A DNA stretch of 64,000 nucleotides from Synechococcus sp. A15-62 (GTDB taxonomy: Bacteria; Cyanobacteriota; Cyanobacteriia; PCC-6307; Cyanobiaceae): assembly GCF_014280075.1 (NCBI RefSeq), contig NZ_CP047950.1:1798001-1862000 (forward strand), in the 5' to 3' direction. Shown one piece after another: positions 27,140 through 40,046 of this stretch. The notes below the pieces were generated by a model. The model saw nothing but the letters and a program-made list of their open reading frames with translations. It did not search any database and was not told the origin of the DNA. Position 1 is the first letter of the stretch. Every line of letters starts with the position of its first letter. The position numbers and the translations under genes are program-made.

Positions 27140-28777
27140 GTGAACGTGGGGAAAAGCATTACCAACGGTTCAGGACGCTCCGGAACAGTCGCACCGGTCG
27201 TTCTCGCCATTCTTGATGGCTGGGGTTACAGGAACGCAAGCGAGCACAACGCAATCCAGCAAGGCGGCACTCCGGTAATGGATGCCCTTTGGCATGCCTA
27301 TCCACACACCTTGATTGAGGCCAGTGGCTCCCATGTGGGTCTGCCCGATCAACAGATGGGCAACTCTGAAGTGGGCCACCTGACCATCGGTGCAGGCCGC
27401 ATCATCCGTCAGGAGTTGGTGCGAATCAGCGACACGGTGCGCAGCAATCAACTTGGCGAAACCCAAGCACTCAAGGAACTGGTGGAACGCACCCAGAAGC
27501 GGGGCGGGACCTTGCACCTGCTTGGCCTCTGCTCCGATGGGGGCGTTCATAGCCATGTGGATCATCTCTGTGGGCTGATCCAGTGGGCTGCGGACAGCGG
27601 CATCACCGATCTCGCCGTGCATGCCATCACCGATGGTCGCGACACACCCACTCAGAGCGCACCCGGATACATCAGCCAGGTGGAAGCAGCCTTGAGCCGA
27701 AGCGGCGTGGGCCAGCTCGCCAGCCTCTGTGGCCGGTACTGGGCCATGGACCGGGACCAGCGCTGGGAGCGAATCGAAAAGGCTTACAACCTCTACACCG
27801 ATCCGAACTTCGCCATCGACAGCCGGACGGCAGACCAGGTGCTGACGGACAGCTATGCCGAAGAGATCACCGATGAATTCCTCGAACCGGTGCGGCTGCA
27901 GAACAGCGTCATCAAGGACGGCGATAGCGTTCTGGTGTTCAACTTCCGGCCCGATCGCGCCCGCCAGATTTTGCAGGCGCTCTGCCTTCCCGATTTCGAG
28001 GGGTTCGAACGCAGCCACACGCCTGAGTTGGATGTGGTCACCTTCACGCAGGTGGAACAGGACCTCCCCGTTCAAGTTGCCTTCCCTCCAGAACCACTCG
28101 ACCAACTGTTGGGGCAGGTGGTTGCAGATGCTGGTCTGAAGCAATACCGCACTGCCGAAACGGAGAAGTATCCCCACGTCACGTACTTCATGAACGGTGG
28201 GATTGAACAGCCACTGACAGGAGAAGACCGTCACTTAGTGCCCTCGCCGAGGGTCGCCACCTATGACCTTTCACCAGCGATGTCGGCTGAGCAACTCACC
28301 GACAGCTGTATTTCGGCCATTGAAAAGGCGGAGTATTCGCTGATCGTGATCAATTACGCCAACCCCGACATGGTGGGCCACACCGGCGTGATGGATGCCG
28401 CCAAGGAGGCTATCCAAACCGTGGATGGTTGCATTGGCCGGTTGTTGGATGCGGTGGGACGTCAGGGCGGAACCATGCTGATCACAGCTGATCACGGCAA
28501 TGCTGAGTTGATGAAGGGTCCAGACGGGCAAGCCTGGACAGCCCACACCACCAATCCTGTGCCTGCGATTCTGATCGAGGGAGAACGGCGCAAGCTGCCT
28601 GGCCATGGCAACTCGATCACGCTCCGCGATAACGGGGGGCTGGCCGATATCGCTCCGACCTTGCTGCAGATTCTCGACCTCCCGCAACCGACGGCCATGA
28701 CCGGCGAAAGTCTGATTGCACCCATGTCCAATATGGACCCCACCCCCAAGACCGCTCGTCTTCCTCTTTCCGTCTGA
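27140..28777 (+). CDS. gpmI: 2,3-bisphosphoglycerate-independent phosphoglycerate mutase
   Basis: GpmI interconverts 3- and 2-phosphoglycerate using two Mn ions and a phosphoserine intermediate. The 545-residue protein has [17 protein letters not shown], the catalytic Ser loop [16 protein letters not shown], and late metal-binding motifs including [12 protein letters not shown] and [12 protein letters not shown]. The start is GTG 27140, although GTG 27146 is also in frame; the conserved core begins about 20 residues later. The stop overlaps the secG start. Confidence 0.96.
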   Translation: MNVGKSITNGSGRSGTVAPVVLAILDGWGYRNASEHNAIQQGGTPVMDALWHAYPHTLIEASGSHVGLPDQQMGNSEVGHLTIGAGRIIRQELVRISDTVRSNQLGETQALKELVERTQKRGGTLHLLGLCSDGGVHSHVDHLCGLIQWAADSGITDLAVHAITDGRDTPTQSAPGYISQVEAALSRSGVGQLASLCGRYWAMDRDQRWERIEKAYNLYTDPNFAIDSRTADQVLTDSYAEEITDEFLEPVRLQNSVIKDGDSVLVFNFRPDRARQILQALCLPDFEGFERSHTPELDVVTFTQVEQDLPVQVAFPPEPLDQLLGQVVADAGLKQYRTAETEKYPHVTYFMNGGIEQPLTGEDRHLVPSPRVATYDLSPAMSAEQLTDSCISAIEKAEYSLIVINYANPDMVGHTGVMDAAKEAIQTVDGCIGRLLDAVGRQGGTMLITADHGNAELMKGPDGQAWTAHTTNPVPAILIEGERRKLPGHGNSITLRDNGGLADIAPTLLQILDLPQPTAMTGESLIAPMSNMDPTPKTARLPLSV

Positions 28778-29007
28778 TGCTGACCTCAATCTTGTCCTGG
28801 AGCTGGATCGGTACCGGCCTTTTGTTGATCGTCTTGGTGCTCCTGCACAGCCCCAAGGGTGATGGCATGGGTGGCTTGGCCGCCAGCGGTAGCTCCATGT
28901 TCAGCAGCGCCAGCAGCGCCGAAGCAACGTTGAACCGGCTGACTTGGACCTGCCTTGCATTGTTTTTGTCTTTGGCCGTGATCTTGAGTGCTGGCTGGTT
29001 GAGCTGA
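28777..29007 (+). CDS. secG: Preprotein translocase subunit SecG
   Basis: SecG is a small two-helix subunit of the SecYEG channel. The 76-residue protein has two hydrophobic helices (SWIGTGLLLIVLVLLHSPKG at the N-terminus and LTWTCLALFLSLAVILSAGW at the C-terminus) separated by the conserved GDGMGGLAASGSSMFSS loop. Its ATG overlaps the gpmI stop. It is the last GC-rich gene before the AT-rich island, and its stop codon lies inside a long inverted repeat. Confidence 0.92.
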   Translation: MLTSILSWSWIGTGLLLIVLVLLHSPKGDGMGGLAASGSSMFSSASSAEATLNRLTWTCLALFLSLAVILSAGWLS

Positions 29008-29026
29008 TTCATTCAGATCAACCAGC
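28994..29026. repeat. Inverted repeat spanning the secG stop codon
   Basis: GCTGGTTGA (28994-29002) and TCAACCAGC (29018-29026) are perfect 9-bp complements, and the interval can form an inner stem (CTGA/TCAG). The resulting hairpin overlaps the secG stop. No T-tract follows, so it is at best an atypical terminator or a boundary structure for the AT-rich island. Confidence 0.6.
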
Positions 29027-29776
29027 GACGATCTCAGCACGGCTTGCTTGCATACGTTAATTATTTATCAGACCATTAATAGCGGCGCGATCGAGCTAGT
29101 ACGAGGTAGTTCTCACAAGCAGACAGATCCACTAAAACCCTCGAAACCCTCACAAATAGCCCGGGATCCTGCAGACCAGCCACGGTACCCATTCCAAGGC
29201 AGAAGGTAAAAGGCATATTGTAGCGCCATGAATTTCTATCAATTCGAATGATGATCCCAGATAGCTCATCGTGGTCTTCAATTACCTCACTCCTCCCTAT
29301 AAAGTACCGCTAAAAACATCAAAATCCAAAGCTTAGAGACAATCTTTGACAACGCAATATCACAAGAACCCTTGTCCAAAGCGCGACCAAAAATCCCACA
29401 CACTGATCCTGCCAGTTCCGGCTCTTAATAACCAATAATGAGCCAAAGAGAACACGAAAAAGGCTCTATAAAATCACTCCGGTTCAGCCAGCAAATCGAG
29501 CACTAGCCCCTAACCTTTCTCACAAAATGCTTATGCCACAAACAGCAAATCAAAATTGATCCTCACTTCCAGCACAAGAAGTAATAGGAAGACTTGCAAC
29601 TTAGTCAATGCAAATCACAACCTCCATTCGACCAATCAGCCAGGACACGGTCTAAAATGAAATGCCATATTCACATTATTAGGTCGCAGGCAAAGACAAA
29701 GACCTGACACTCACACAAGCAGGAGAACGACAAGGCCGAAGCCAATGCTAAAGTCGCCCAAAAAGGATGGAGTGCA
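29008..29776. other. AT-rich region with no confident gene, left part of the accessory island
   Basis: These 769 nt are clearly more AT-rich than the DNA on either side. No long frame with a good start is present. On the reverse strand several overlapping frames are open, including 29076-29309, but more than one frame looks protein-like at once, so coding cannot be assigned. It could hold decayed genes or regulatory DNA. Confidence 0.55.
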
Positions 29777-30952
29777 GTGAAAAAAATCAAACTTTTCCTG
29801 CACATTGGTCACGGAAAAACAGGAACTTCTGCAATTCAGTCAGCATTGGCAATTGCCTCAGAGAAGCTAGCCAAACGAGGCATCAGCTATCCCATCCAGC
29901 CATCTCTGCGAGATCGAGCTTCTCGACTTGAAATCACATCTGGCAATTGGCAGCCAAACCCGGAGATAAGCTTAAGCGATCAATTGCTAGAGATCGGAAA
30001 GAAGAATCAAAATTACTCAAAAATAGTCTTAAGCTCGGAATCACTTTTTTGGCTCATCCCAGATTTAATTCAAACAAAAAGCAATTGGGAAAATTTTATC
30101 GATTTACACATTATCCTTGCAGTAAGAGAGGTGGACGAGATGCTTTCTTCCGAGTACCAACAACGCGTAAAACGACATGGAGATTCTATGCCACTAGAAC
30201 AATTCATAAGAGCAAGGCATTTCATCTCGTCACATCATGCCAAGGCCGCAGAAATTATTGACTTGATGTCTAAATCGAGTATCGCAAATACGATCATCAA
30301 TTACTCAGCCCACAAACATGATATTACGCTGCAGGTATTTAAATCAATAGGAGCCGAAGATCTCTATCCTGCAGATAATATGAACGGAGCGATTATCAAT
30401 AGAAGCCTAAGCAAGAAAGAACTTGAGATTCTAATCACCATCAATGCTCTGTACTACAGCAAATTTCCATTGATTAGCAAAAGAATTTCAGATGCATTGA
30501 TTAAAAATCAACCACAGCTCAAAGCTCAGAAATGCAAGCTTAACCAGCAGCAGCTCGAGAAAGTCTACGACAAAAATAATATATACCTCAAAACCATTAA
30601 TTCACGCCTGGAACCTAACGAAAAGTTGACCCTACCCTCAAGTTTCTGCCATGAAACTGCAGAAAAACTGTCATCAGAAGAAGTTGAAAAAATCCGCAAC
30701 GAAGAATCCATATCTATGGCTCTTATTGGAGATACACTCCAACAATTTTTTGCCAAAAAGTCTCAGAAAAAACTCTCAAATGACACTGTTGATGCCATTA
30801 TTAAATTAAGCCAATCTGGAAAAGTCTCGAAAACGACAGAAGTTGAGTTGCTAGAGGTCGCCAAGGAAAACCGACCACAAGGACAAAAACTAGCCAAGCT
30901 CCTAGAGCGCGCGCGAAAACAACTTTCCAAACAATCAGAAGAATTAAAATAG
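29777..30952 (+). CDS. Sulfotransferase-like protein
   Basis: A 391-residue protein starting at GTG 29777. The N-terminus has the motif LFLHIGHGKTGTSAIQSALA, which matches the PAPS-binding (5'-phosphosulfate) loop of sulfotransferase-like proteins. A later Ser region (KIVLSSESLFWLI) resembles the second PAPS-contact region. The C-terminal half is Lys-rich and helical and not recognisable. The substrate could be a surface polysaccharide or lipid; this is inferred from similar genes in island settings. Base composition is far more AT-rich than the core genes, suggesting acquisition or rapid turnover. The frame stays open about 25 codons upstream without ATG, so the start is uncertain. Confidence 0.7.
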   Translation: MKKIKLFLHIGHGKTGTSAIQSALAIASEKLAKRGISYPIQPSLRDRASRLEITSGNWQPNPEISLSDQLLEIGKKNQNYSKIVLSSESLFWLIPDLIQTKSNWENFIDLHIILAVREVDEMLSSEYQQRVKRHGDSMPLEQFIRARHFISSHHAKAAEIIDLMSKSSIANTIINYSAHKHDITLQVFKSIGAEDLYPADNMNGAIINRSLSKKELEILITINALYYSKFPLISKRISDALIKNQPQLKAQKCKLNQQQLEKVYDKNNIYLKTINSRLEPNEKLTLPSSFCHETAEKLSSEEVEKIRNEESISMALIGDTLQQFFAKKSQKKLSNDTVDAIIKLSQSGKVSKTTEVELLEVAKENRPQGQKLAKLLERARKQLSKQSEELK

Positions 30953-31152
30953 CATCAATACATTCAAATGAATCTTGTACCCCAATCCTCAAAGACGAGG
31001 CACTAAATTCTAAATTTCAAGCAAATATTTCTCAACAAAATATAGGCACAAATATTTTATCCAAATCCAAATCCAACAACTCCAAGCTTACATGAATAGC
31101 CCATGAACGCTTTGAACAAAACAAGCATTGAGCAAGCTGACGAAGAGAAGCC

Positions 31153-32607
31153 ATGTATAGTCGTCGGGTGTGGAGAGCAGCACGAATGAATAAAAATTTG
31201 AGCCCTGAAAAACCAATGAAGTACAAATTTCATATTCCTTCTAAAAAACTTCCCGGCTCTCTTGCTCAAAAAATCTGCAGTCCACTATGGAAAAGCGTAA
31301 TTAATTCAATTGAAACCGGCAATATTGAAACAGTTCAAGCATTAGTTAAATCAATCGACAAGCACCAAGAAGCGATTTGCTTACCTCATCCATTCCTAGA
31401 AAATTTAGATACTTTTATCACTAAAAATATGCGCCAAGGCATGTGTAACTTTATTTTCTTTAGCGATTCAAGCAACCAAAATCAATGGATTCTATGTCAA
31501 TGCACATCATTTGTTGACGCAATTTTTACAGAATCATATGCAGGCAAACATAAGTCTTCTGTTAATGATGATGCAATTTTAAACGCAATTAGAAAACTTT
31601 TCAATGGCAAGAATAAGATTAGCTCGAGAAGGTATGGAACGAAAAAGGCAACATTTTCCGGCTACCTCGTTGATCAAAAAAGACCCTACCATCACTTCTA
31701 CGATCAACTTAAATGGCTTGTATGGCTAGAGACTGACAAGCCAATCGTTAGCAACAATTCTTTTTTCATCCCTAGGCATTACAAGAAGCTCTCAGTAGCC
31801 CAAAAAAATAAGCCCACATTTTCCCTCTTTCCATTGGTCATCGGCTCGAATCAGCTGGGAATGAAGCTTGATCAATATTCCGAAAAAATGGAGAAAGTTG
31901 TCTACCTAGACAGCACCCAAGGCTGGCGCAACAACGTCATTCGGAGTCGATGGAATCAAGTGTTCAAACAAATCAGAAAAGTATTTAATAAAAGCAATAC
32001 GCTCACTCTATGGTTTGGCATTTCTGGACAGAAGAGGATATGGATCGAACAAGAAGACTTTCTCCCAGCTTTTGTGCAACAACTAACGCCTTGGTTTGAT
32101 TCATTTGTGTTTATGATTGATGGTTTTACCGAATACGAAAATTCAAATCATGCTCGTCTGAGTGGAAGCAAAGCAACCCCAGTCAATCAAGATCTTGAGG
32201 TTGTCGCTTCGATTAAGAAAAAATTATTACCTTTTTCAAATGTATCGGTCGTAAGTCTGGTAGGACAAACGTACCGAGAGAAAATACAACACTGTCAAGC
32301 TGTTGATTTCTTTATTGCCAATGCGGGTGCAGGCCAACTTGTTCCACATCGCTTCTGCAAAAAACCAGGGATTCTCCACTCCAATGAAAAACATTGCGTT
32401 TTTCCAACAGGAATTAACAATACTACCGTCAAAATAGTTGATAAATCTCTGGTCAAGGATGTAGGCAATTTATTTGCAAAAGGGACGCCAAACAAGAATC
32501 TGGGCGCTGGACTTATTAGCTATAGCATTAACAGCAAGATTGTTATTAACATGACCAAACAGATGCTAAATCTCGACGATGAAGCCATGTTGTCAGTCAA
32601 TAAGTAA
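31153..32607 (+). CDS. Island protein, possibly glycosyltransferase-like
   Basis: A 484-residue protein; ATG 31153, 31186 and 31216 are all possible starts. No signal peptide or clear membrane helix is seen. The C-terminal third has DFFIANAGAGQLVPHRF followed by KKPGILHSNEKH, which recalls the ending of GT-B-type polysaccharide glycosyltransferases, where a Gly-rich loop and a nearby acidic or His residue contact the sugar donor. The resemblance is weak and is my inference; the protein may belong to an undescribed family. It lies 200 nt after the sulfotransferase-like gene on the same strand and shares its AT-rich composition. Confidence 0.55.
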   Translation: MYSRRVWRAARMNKNLSPEKPMKYKFHIPSKKLPGSLAQKICSPLWKSVINSIETGNIETVQALVKSIDKHQEAICLPHPFLENLDTFITKNMRQGMCNFIFFSDSSNQNQWILCQCTSFVDAIFTESYAGKHKSSVNDDAILNAIRKLFNGKNKISSRRYGTKKATFSGYLVDQKRPYHHFYDQLKWLVWLETDKPIVSNNSFFIPRHYKKLSVAQKNKPTFSLFPLVIGSNQLGMKLDQYSEKMEKVVYLDSTQGWRNNVIRSRWNQVFKQIRKVFNKSNTLTLWFGISGQKRIWIEQEDFLPAFVQQLTPWFDSFVFMIDGFTEYENSNHARLSGSKATPVNQDLEVVASIKKKLLPFSNVSVVSLVGQTYREKIQHCQAVDFFIANAGAGQLVPHRFCKKPGILHSNEKHCVFPTGINNTTVKIVDKSLVKDVGNLFAKGTPNKNLGAGLISYSINSKIVINMTKQMLNLDDEAMLSVNK

Positions 32608-32642
32608 GCATTCATGACTTTCTTCTAAGTGCATTCATCAGA

Positions 32643-32993
32643 CTAGGGGGCCTGCAAGCCTGATTTAAAAAAAGCAAGTTCCTTGTGAACGCGATCCAAC
32701 TCATACAACGTTTTAGTCTCCTTTTTTTCAAGAATCTCAACGCGCTTCAATAGATCTTCCAACAACTTATTTTGCAGAGACTCAACCTGAACCTGCCTTT
32801 TCTGCACCCCTTTTGAGGGAACTCCTCCTGAACCGACTGCCGAAAGAATTCCTCCATCCGTTTCGACATACAGCAGCGCAAGACGCTCCAACACCTTGGA
32901 ATAGGCCTTGTCCTGCTGTCGACAGAGATCCTTGAAACGCTTCAGCGTCTCAGGGGCAAACTGAGCAGCAAAAGCTCCGGGTCGCTGGGGCAT
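32643..32993 (-). CDS. Small coiled-coil protein of unknown function
   Basis: A 116-residue protein when started at ATG 32993 (MPQRPGAFAAQFAPETLKRF); an ATG at 33020 is also in frame. The N-terminal third (FKDLCRQQDKAYSKVLERLALLY) looks like the helices of a small DNA-binding or ribbon-helix-helix-like domain. The C-terminal half (LQNKLLEDLLKRVEILEKKE) is a strong coiled coil. A DNA-binding or dimerising role is only inferred. It ends 35 nt from the convergent island gene and is less AT-rich than the two genes before it. Confidence 0.6.
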   Translation of the reverse strand: MPQRPGAFAAQFAPETLKRFKDLCRQQDKAYSKVLERLALLYVETDGGILSAVGSGGVPSKGVQKRQVQVESLQNKLLEDLLKRVEILEKKETKTLYELDRVHKELAFFKSGLQAP

Positions 32994-33135
32994 TTGTCCC
33001 GACTTAACAATACCAACCAATACACTAGCCGGAGTACTCCTGAACCCTCAACGATTCATGGGCTGCAGCTGAGAGCAAACTCCGCAAAGCATATGTATTG
33101 AAAAACCTAGATCTCACAATACAGTCCATGGCAAT

Positions 33136-33160
33136 AAAAAGAGGCCCCGCAGGACCTCTT
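33136..33160 (-). terminator. Rho-independent terminator after groL
   Basis: On the reverse strand AAGAGGTCC pairs with GGGGCCTCTT (one mismatch) and is followed by a T-run. It lies about 54 nt after the groL stop and marks the right edge of the AT-rich island. Confidence 0.75.
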
Positions 33161-33213
33161 GGCATGACTTGAGTTGGGGTGATCGGGTGGTCTCCCGACC
33201 ACACCCAGGTGGA

Positions 33214-34848
33214 TCAGTAGTCGAAGTCGCCGCCGCCCATGCCGCCGCCGGCAGGAGCTGCTTCCTTCTTCTCAGGCAGATCAGCCACGATGCACTCGGT
33301 GGTGAGCACCATGCCAGCGATGGATGCGGCATTTTGCAGACCAGAGCGGGTCACCTTGGCGGGATCGACGATGCCGGCAGCCAGCATGTCGACGTACTCA
33401 CCGGAGGCAGCGTTGAAACCTTCGGCACCAGCGCGAGCCTTGACGTTCTCAGCCACAACAGCGCCGTTGGCACCTGCGTTTTCAGCGATGCGCATCAGCG
33501 GAGCGGTAAGAGCAGCAGCCACGATGTTGGCGCCGATCAGTTCCTCTCCGGACAGGCTGGAGGCTGCCCACTGCTCCAGGGCCGGAGCCAGGTGAGCCAG
33601 GGTGGTGCCACCGCCAGGAACGATGCCTTCCTCAACCGCCGCCTTGGTGGCATTGATGGCGTCCTCGAGACGAAGTTTCTTGTCCTTCATCTCGGTTTCG
33701 GTGGCCGCACCCACCTTCACCACAGCCACGCCACCGGCCAGTTTGGCCAGACGCTCCTGCAGCTTCTCCTTGTCGTAGGTGGAGTCGGTCTCGTCCATCT
33801 GCTTCTTGATCTGTTCGCAGCGGGCGCCGACAGCCGCCTCATTGCCCTCGGCAACGATGGTGGTGGTGTCCTTGTTGATGGTGATGCGACGGGCGGTGCC
33901 CAGCATCTCGAGCTTGGCGTTCTCCAGCTTGAGACCGGCATCTTCAGTGATCAGCTGACCGTTGGTCAGCACAGCCATGTCTTCCAACATGGCCTTGCGG
34001 CGATCACCGAAACCAGGAGCCTTCACGGCAGCCACGTTCAGCACACCGCGCAGGCGGTTCACCACCAGAGTGGCGAGGGCTTCCTTCTCGATGTCCTCGG
34101 CAATGATCAGCAGAGGCTTGCCGGTGCGGGCGATTTGCTCCAGCACGGGCACCAGATCCTGCACCAGACCGATCTTCTTGTCGGTGAGCAGGATGTAGGG
34201 CTCGTCGAGGACGGCTTCCATCCGCTCGGTGTCGGTGGCGAAATAAGGGGAGATGTAGCCCTTGTCGAAGCGCATGCCCTCGGTGACCTCGAGCTCGGTC
34301 TCCATGGACTTGCCCTCTTCGAGGGAAATCACACCTTCCTTGCCAACCTTGTCCATGGCATCGGCGATCATCTTGCCGACTTCCTCGTCGTTGCCAGCAG
34401 AGATGGTGCCGACCTGGGCGATGGCATTGCTGTCAGCGATGGGCTTGGCCATTTCCTTGATCTTGCTGACCAGGAAATCGGACGCCTTGTCGATGCCCTT
34501 CTTCAGAGTGATGGCATTGGCACCGGCAGCCACGTTGCGCAGACCCGCCTTGACCATGGCGTGGGCCAGAACGGTGGCGGTGGTGGTGCCGTCACCGGCA
34601 GCGTCGTTGGTTTTGGAGGCGGCCTGACGGATCAGAGCAACACCGGTGTTCTCGATGTGGTCTTCGAGCTCGATCTCCTTGGCGATGGTGACGCCGTCAT
34701 TGATGATCTGGGGAGCACCGAACTTCTTCTCGAGCACCACGTTGCGGCCCTTGGGGCCCAGGGTCACGGCGACGGCTTCGCAGAGGATGTCGATGCCTTT
34801 TTCGAGAGCGCGACGGGCGTTCTCGTTGTAGATGATGCGCTTTGCCAT
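33214..34848 (-). CDS. groL: Chaperonin GroEL
   Basis: GroEL forms the double-ring folding chamber. The 544-residue protein has the Gly-Gly-Met C-terminal tail ([10 protein letters not shown]) and the ATP-binding [15 protein letters not shown] with the catalytic Asp region. It is the second gene of groS-groL, 77 nt downstream of groS, and is controlled by the CIRCE element upstream of groS. Cyanobacteria often carry a second unlinked groL; only this operon copy is in the window. Confidence 0.98.
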   Translation of the reverse strand: MAKRIIYNENARRALEKGIDILCEAVAVTLGPKGRNVVLEKKFGAPQIINDGVTIAKEIELEDHIENTGVALIRQAASKTNDAAGDGTTTATVLAHAMVKAGLRNVAAGANAITLKKGIDKASDFLVSKIKEMAKPIADSNAIAQVGTISAGNDEEVGKMIADAMDKVGKEGVISLEEGKSMETELEVTEGMRFDKGYISPYFATDTERMEAVLDEPYILLTDKKIGLVQDLVPVLEQIARTGKPLLIIAEDIEKEALATLVVNRLRGVLNVAAVKAPGFGDRRKAMLEDMAVLTNGQLITEDAGLKLENAKLEMLGTARRITINKDTTTIVAEGNEAAVGARCEQIKKQMDETDSTYDKEKLQERLAKLAGGVAVVKVGAATETEMKDKKLRLEDAINATKAAVEEGIVPGGGTTLAHLAPALEQWAASSLSGEELIGANIVAAALTAPLMRIAENAGANGAVVAENVKARAGAEGFNAASGEYVDMLAAGIVDPAKVTRSGLQNAASIAGMVLTTECIVADLPEKKEAAPAGGGMGGGDFDY

Positions 34849-34925
34849 GGAAGGCGTTTCCTAATGAAGAGGATGATTAAGGAAGGCTGAGTTGAGACTC
34901 AAGCCGCAATGCAGCGGGGCTGGTC

Positions 34926-36924
<1,999 letters not shown>

Positions 36925-36998
36925 TCCCTTCGGGGGTGTGATCCACACCCCCGTTCACGTGTTTCTCGACAGTCCGTTCTCCTTTCGAACCAAGGTTC

Positions 36999-37409
36999 AT
37001 GTCCCTCACCCTCCGCGTGCTGGCAACAGACCAGAACGTCTTTGATGGCAGCGCCGATGAGGTGATCCTGCCCAGTACCACCGGTCAACTCGGCATCCTG
37101 CCTGGCCACATCTCCCTGCTCACCGCCATCGACATCGGTGTACTTCGAGTGCGTGCCAATGGTGCCTGGAACTCCATCGCCCTGATGGGTGGTTTCGCCG
37201 AAGTGGATGCCGACGAAGTCACCGTTCTGGTGAACAAGGCGGAACTGGGCAGCTCCATCGATGCCGCTGCCGCCGAGACCGCTTTCCAGAAAGCCACCAC
37301 CGTGGTGGCTGGCATGGAAGGGCAACCGGCTTCTCCGGAAAAGCTCAAGGCCCAGCAACAGCTCAATGAAGCTCGCGCCCGCCTTCAGGCCAGCAAAACC
37401 GCCGACTGA
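36999..37409 (+). CDS. atpC: F1 ATP synthase subunit epsilon
   Basis: The epsilon subunit of F1, which couples rotation and inhibits ATP hydrolysis. The 136-residue protein has the N-terminal beta-sandwich start MSLTLRVLATDQNVFDG, the segment PGHISLLTAIDIGVLRV and a C-terminal two-helix region. It follows atpD by 74 nt and ends before a strong terminator. Confidence 0.96.
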   Translation: MSLTLRVLATDQNVFDGSADEVILPSTTGQLGILPGHISLLTAIDIGVLRVRANGAWNSIALMGGFAEVDADEVTVLVNKAELGSSIDAAAAETAFQKATTVVAGMEGQPASPEKLKAQQQLNEARARLQASKTAD

Positions 37410-37443
37410 TTCATCCACCTATTTCAAGGATGACGTTCAAAGC

Positions 37444-37471
37444 GCCAGGGGCTCCAGCCCCTGGCTTTTTT
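37444..37471 (+). terminator. Rho-independent terminator after atpD-atpC
   Basis: A perfect 9-bp stem GCCAGGGGC / GCCCCTGGC with a 4-nt TCCA loop is followed by six T. It ends the atpDC unit. Confidence 0.93.
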
Positions 37472-37523
37472 AATGGTGTTTTTTGGATCTTTTTTTGATC
37501 AGAGGTCAGGGTGGCAGGCACAA

Positions 37524-37549
37524 AAAAACCTGCCCGGAGGCAGGTTTTT
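37524..37549 (-). terminator. Rho-independent terminator after the PSRP-3 gene
   Basis: AAAAACCTGCC and GGCAGGTTTTT pair perfectly around a 4-nt loop. The symmetrical A/T flanks make it functional in both directions; it faces the end of the reverse-strand PSRP-3 gene and backs up the atpC terminator. Confidence 0.9.
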
Positions 37550-37576
37550 GTTGTTGAGCTGAACAACGGGACGGAA

Positions 37577-38893
<1,317 letters not shown>

Positions 38894-38897
38894 CTCG

Positions 38898-40046
38898 ATG
38901 GTGCGCCTGCTTCTGCCGATCCTGATCGGCCTCGTCGCCCTCGTTTCGATTGAATTCAGCGGCGTGATGGCGTGGCTTCTGGTGCAACCCACCAGCATCG
39001 TTCTCGCCGGCCTGGCTTTGCTGAGCGGAGTGGTTCTTGTGCTCTCGAAAAGCGTGGCCAACCAGGCCGATCGCGTCTCAGAGCTGATCGGTCAGCCCTA
39101 TGGAACGTTGGTGCTGACAGCCGCGGTGATGACCATCGAACTCGCCCTGGTGGCCAGCACCATGCTCACAGGCGAGAGCAACCCAACCCTGGCGAGGGAT
39201 TCGATGTTCTCAGTGGTGATGATCGCCCTCACCGGCGTCACCGGAATCTGCAACGTTTTGGCGGCCGTGCGACGCGGGACGCTGGGAAGCGATGGGCAGG
39301 TGGACACCAGCCAAATGGCGGCTCCCAACCTGTTGGGGGCCCTCACGTACTGGGACCTGATCAGCACCATGTGCGTGCTGGCACTGGTGATTCCTAACTT
39401 CAGCCGCAGCACCACGGAGGCCAATTTCAGCACTCCTGTGAATGCGGTGCTCTCCGTGGTGGCCTTTGGCGTCTACGCCATCTTCTTAACCGCCCAAATG
39501 GGGCGTTACCGCAGTCTTTACACCGAACGGGAGAGCCTGATCGTCGGTGTTGGCGGGGGTGGCGAAGCGCTGGAAACCCTGGAAGCCGAGAACAACGACA
39601 ACGACCTGTCGCTGTGGAAAGCAGCGTTACTGCTTGTGGCAGGACTGCTGGTGGTGTGCCTGATTGCCGAATCGATGGGGCAGCTGATCGAAACCGGCAT
39701 TACCGATCTCGGCCTGCCGAGTTCTCTGGCGGGGGTCCTGGTGGCGATGCTGATTCTGGCGCCAGAGGCTCTCAACGCCATTCAGGCCGCTTCCGCTGGC
39801 GAGGTGCAGCGGTCGATCAACACGTTGTACGGGTCGGTCGTGGCCACAGTGAGCCTCACCGTTCCGGCCGTGCTGGTGCTTGGGGGAATCACCGGGACCG
39901 ATGTGATCCTGGGGCTGGAACCCTTTGAGATGGTTCTCCTGGCCCTGACGCTGATCCTCAGCTATCCCCATGCTCGGCTCACCGGCATCGAAGGCCTGAT
40001 GAAGCTGGTGATTTTTCTGTTCTGGATCTTGCTACAGGTGGCCTAG
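38898..40046 (+). CDS. ChaA-type Ca2+(Na+)/H+ antiporter
   Basis: A 382-residue membrane protein with about ten hydrophobic segments and the ChaA-type repeats GQPYGTLVLTAAVMTIELAL and LPSSLAGVLVAMLILAPEAL, which carry the conserved acidic residues of the cation/Ca2+ exchanger fold. ChaA proteins exchange Ca2+ or Na+ for protons. A hydrophilic loop (about 220-235, GGGGEALETLEAENNDNDL) separates the two halves. It begins 4 nt after the HAD gene and shares a CTAG palindrome with the convergent pepP stop. Confidence 0.85.
   Translation: MVRLLLPILIGLVALVSIEFSGVMAWLLVQPTSIVLAGLALLSGVVLVLSKSVANQADRVSELIGQPYGTLVLTAAVMTIELALVASTMLTGESNPTLARDSMFSVVMIALTGVTGICNVLAAVRRGTLGSDGQVDTSQMAAPNLLGALTYWDLISTMCVLALVIPNFSRSTTEANFSTPVNAVLSVVAFGVYAIFLTAQMGRYRSLYTERESLIVGVGGGGEALETLEAENNDNDLSLWKAALLLVAGLLVVCLIAESMGQLIETGITDLGLPSSLAGVLVAMLILAPEALNAIQAASAGEVQRSINTLYGSVVATVSLTVPAVLVLGGITGTDVILGLEPFEMVLLALTLILSYPHARLTGIEGLMKLVIFLFWILLQVA

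Noticed and set aside
29008-33130. Island as an integrated prophage or tRNA-targeted element
   Set aside because: No tRNA at either border, no integrase and no phage structural gene; the only tRNA is about 9.5 kb away.
33169-34890. 573-codon forward frame opposite groL
   Set aside because: Shadow of groL.
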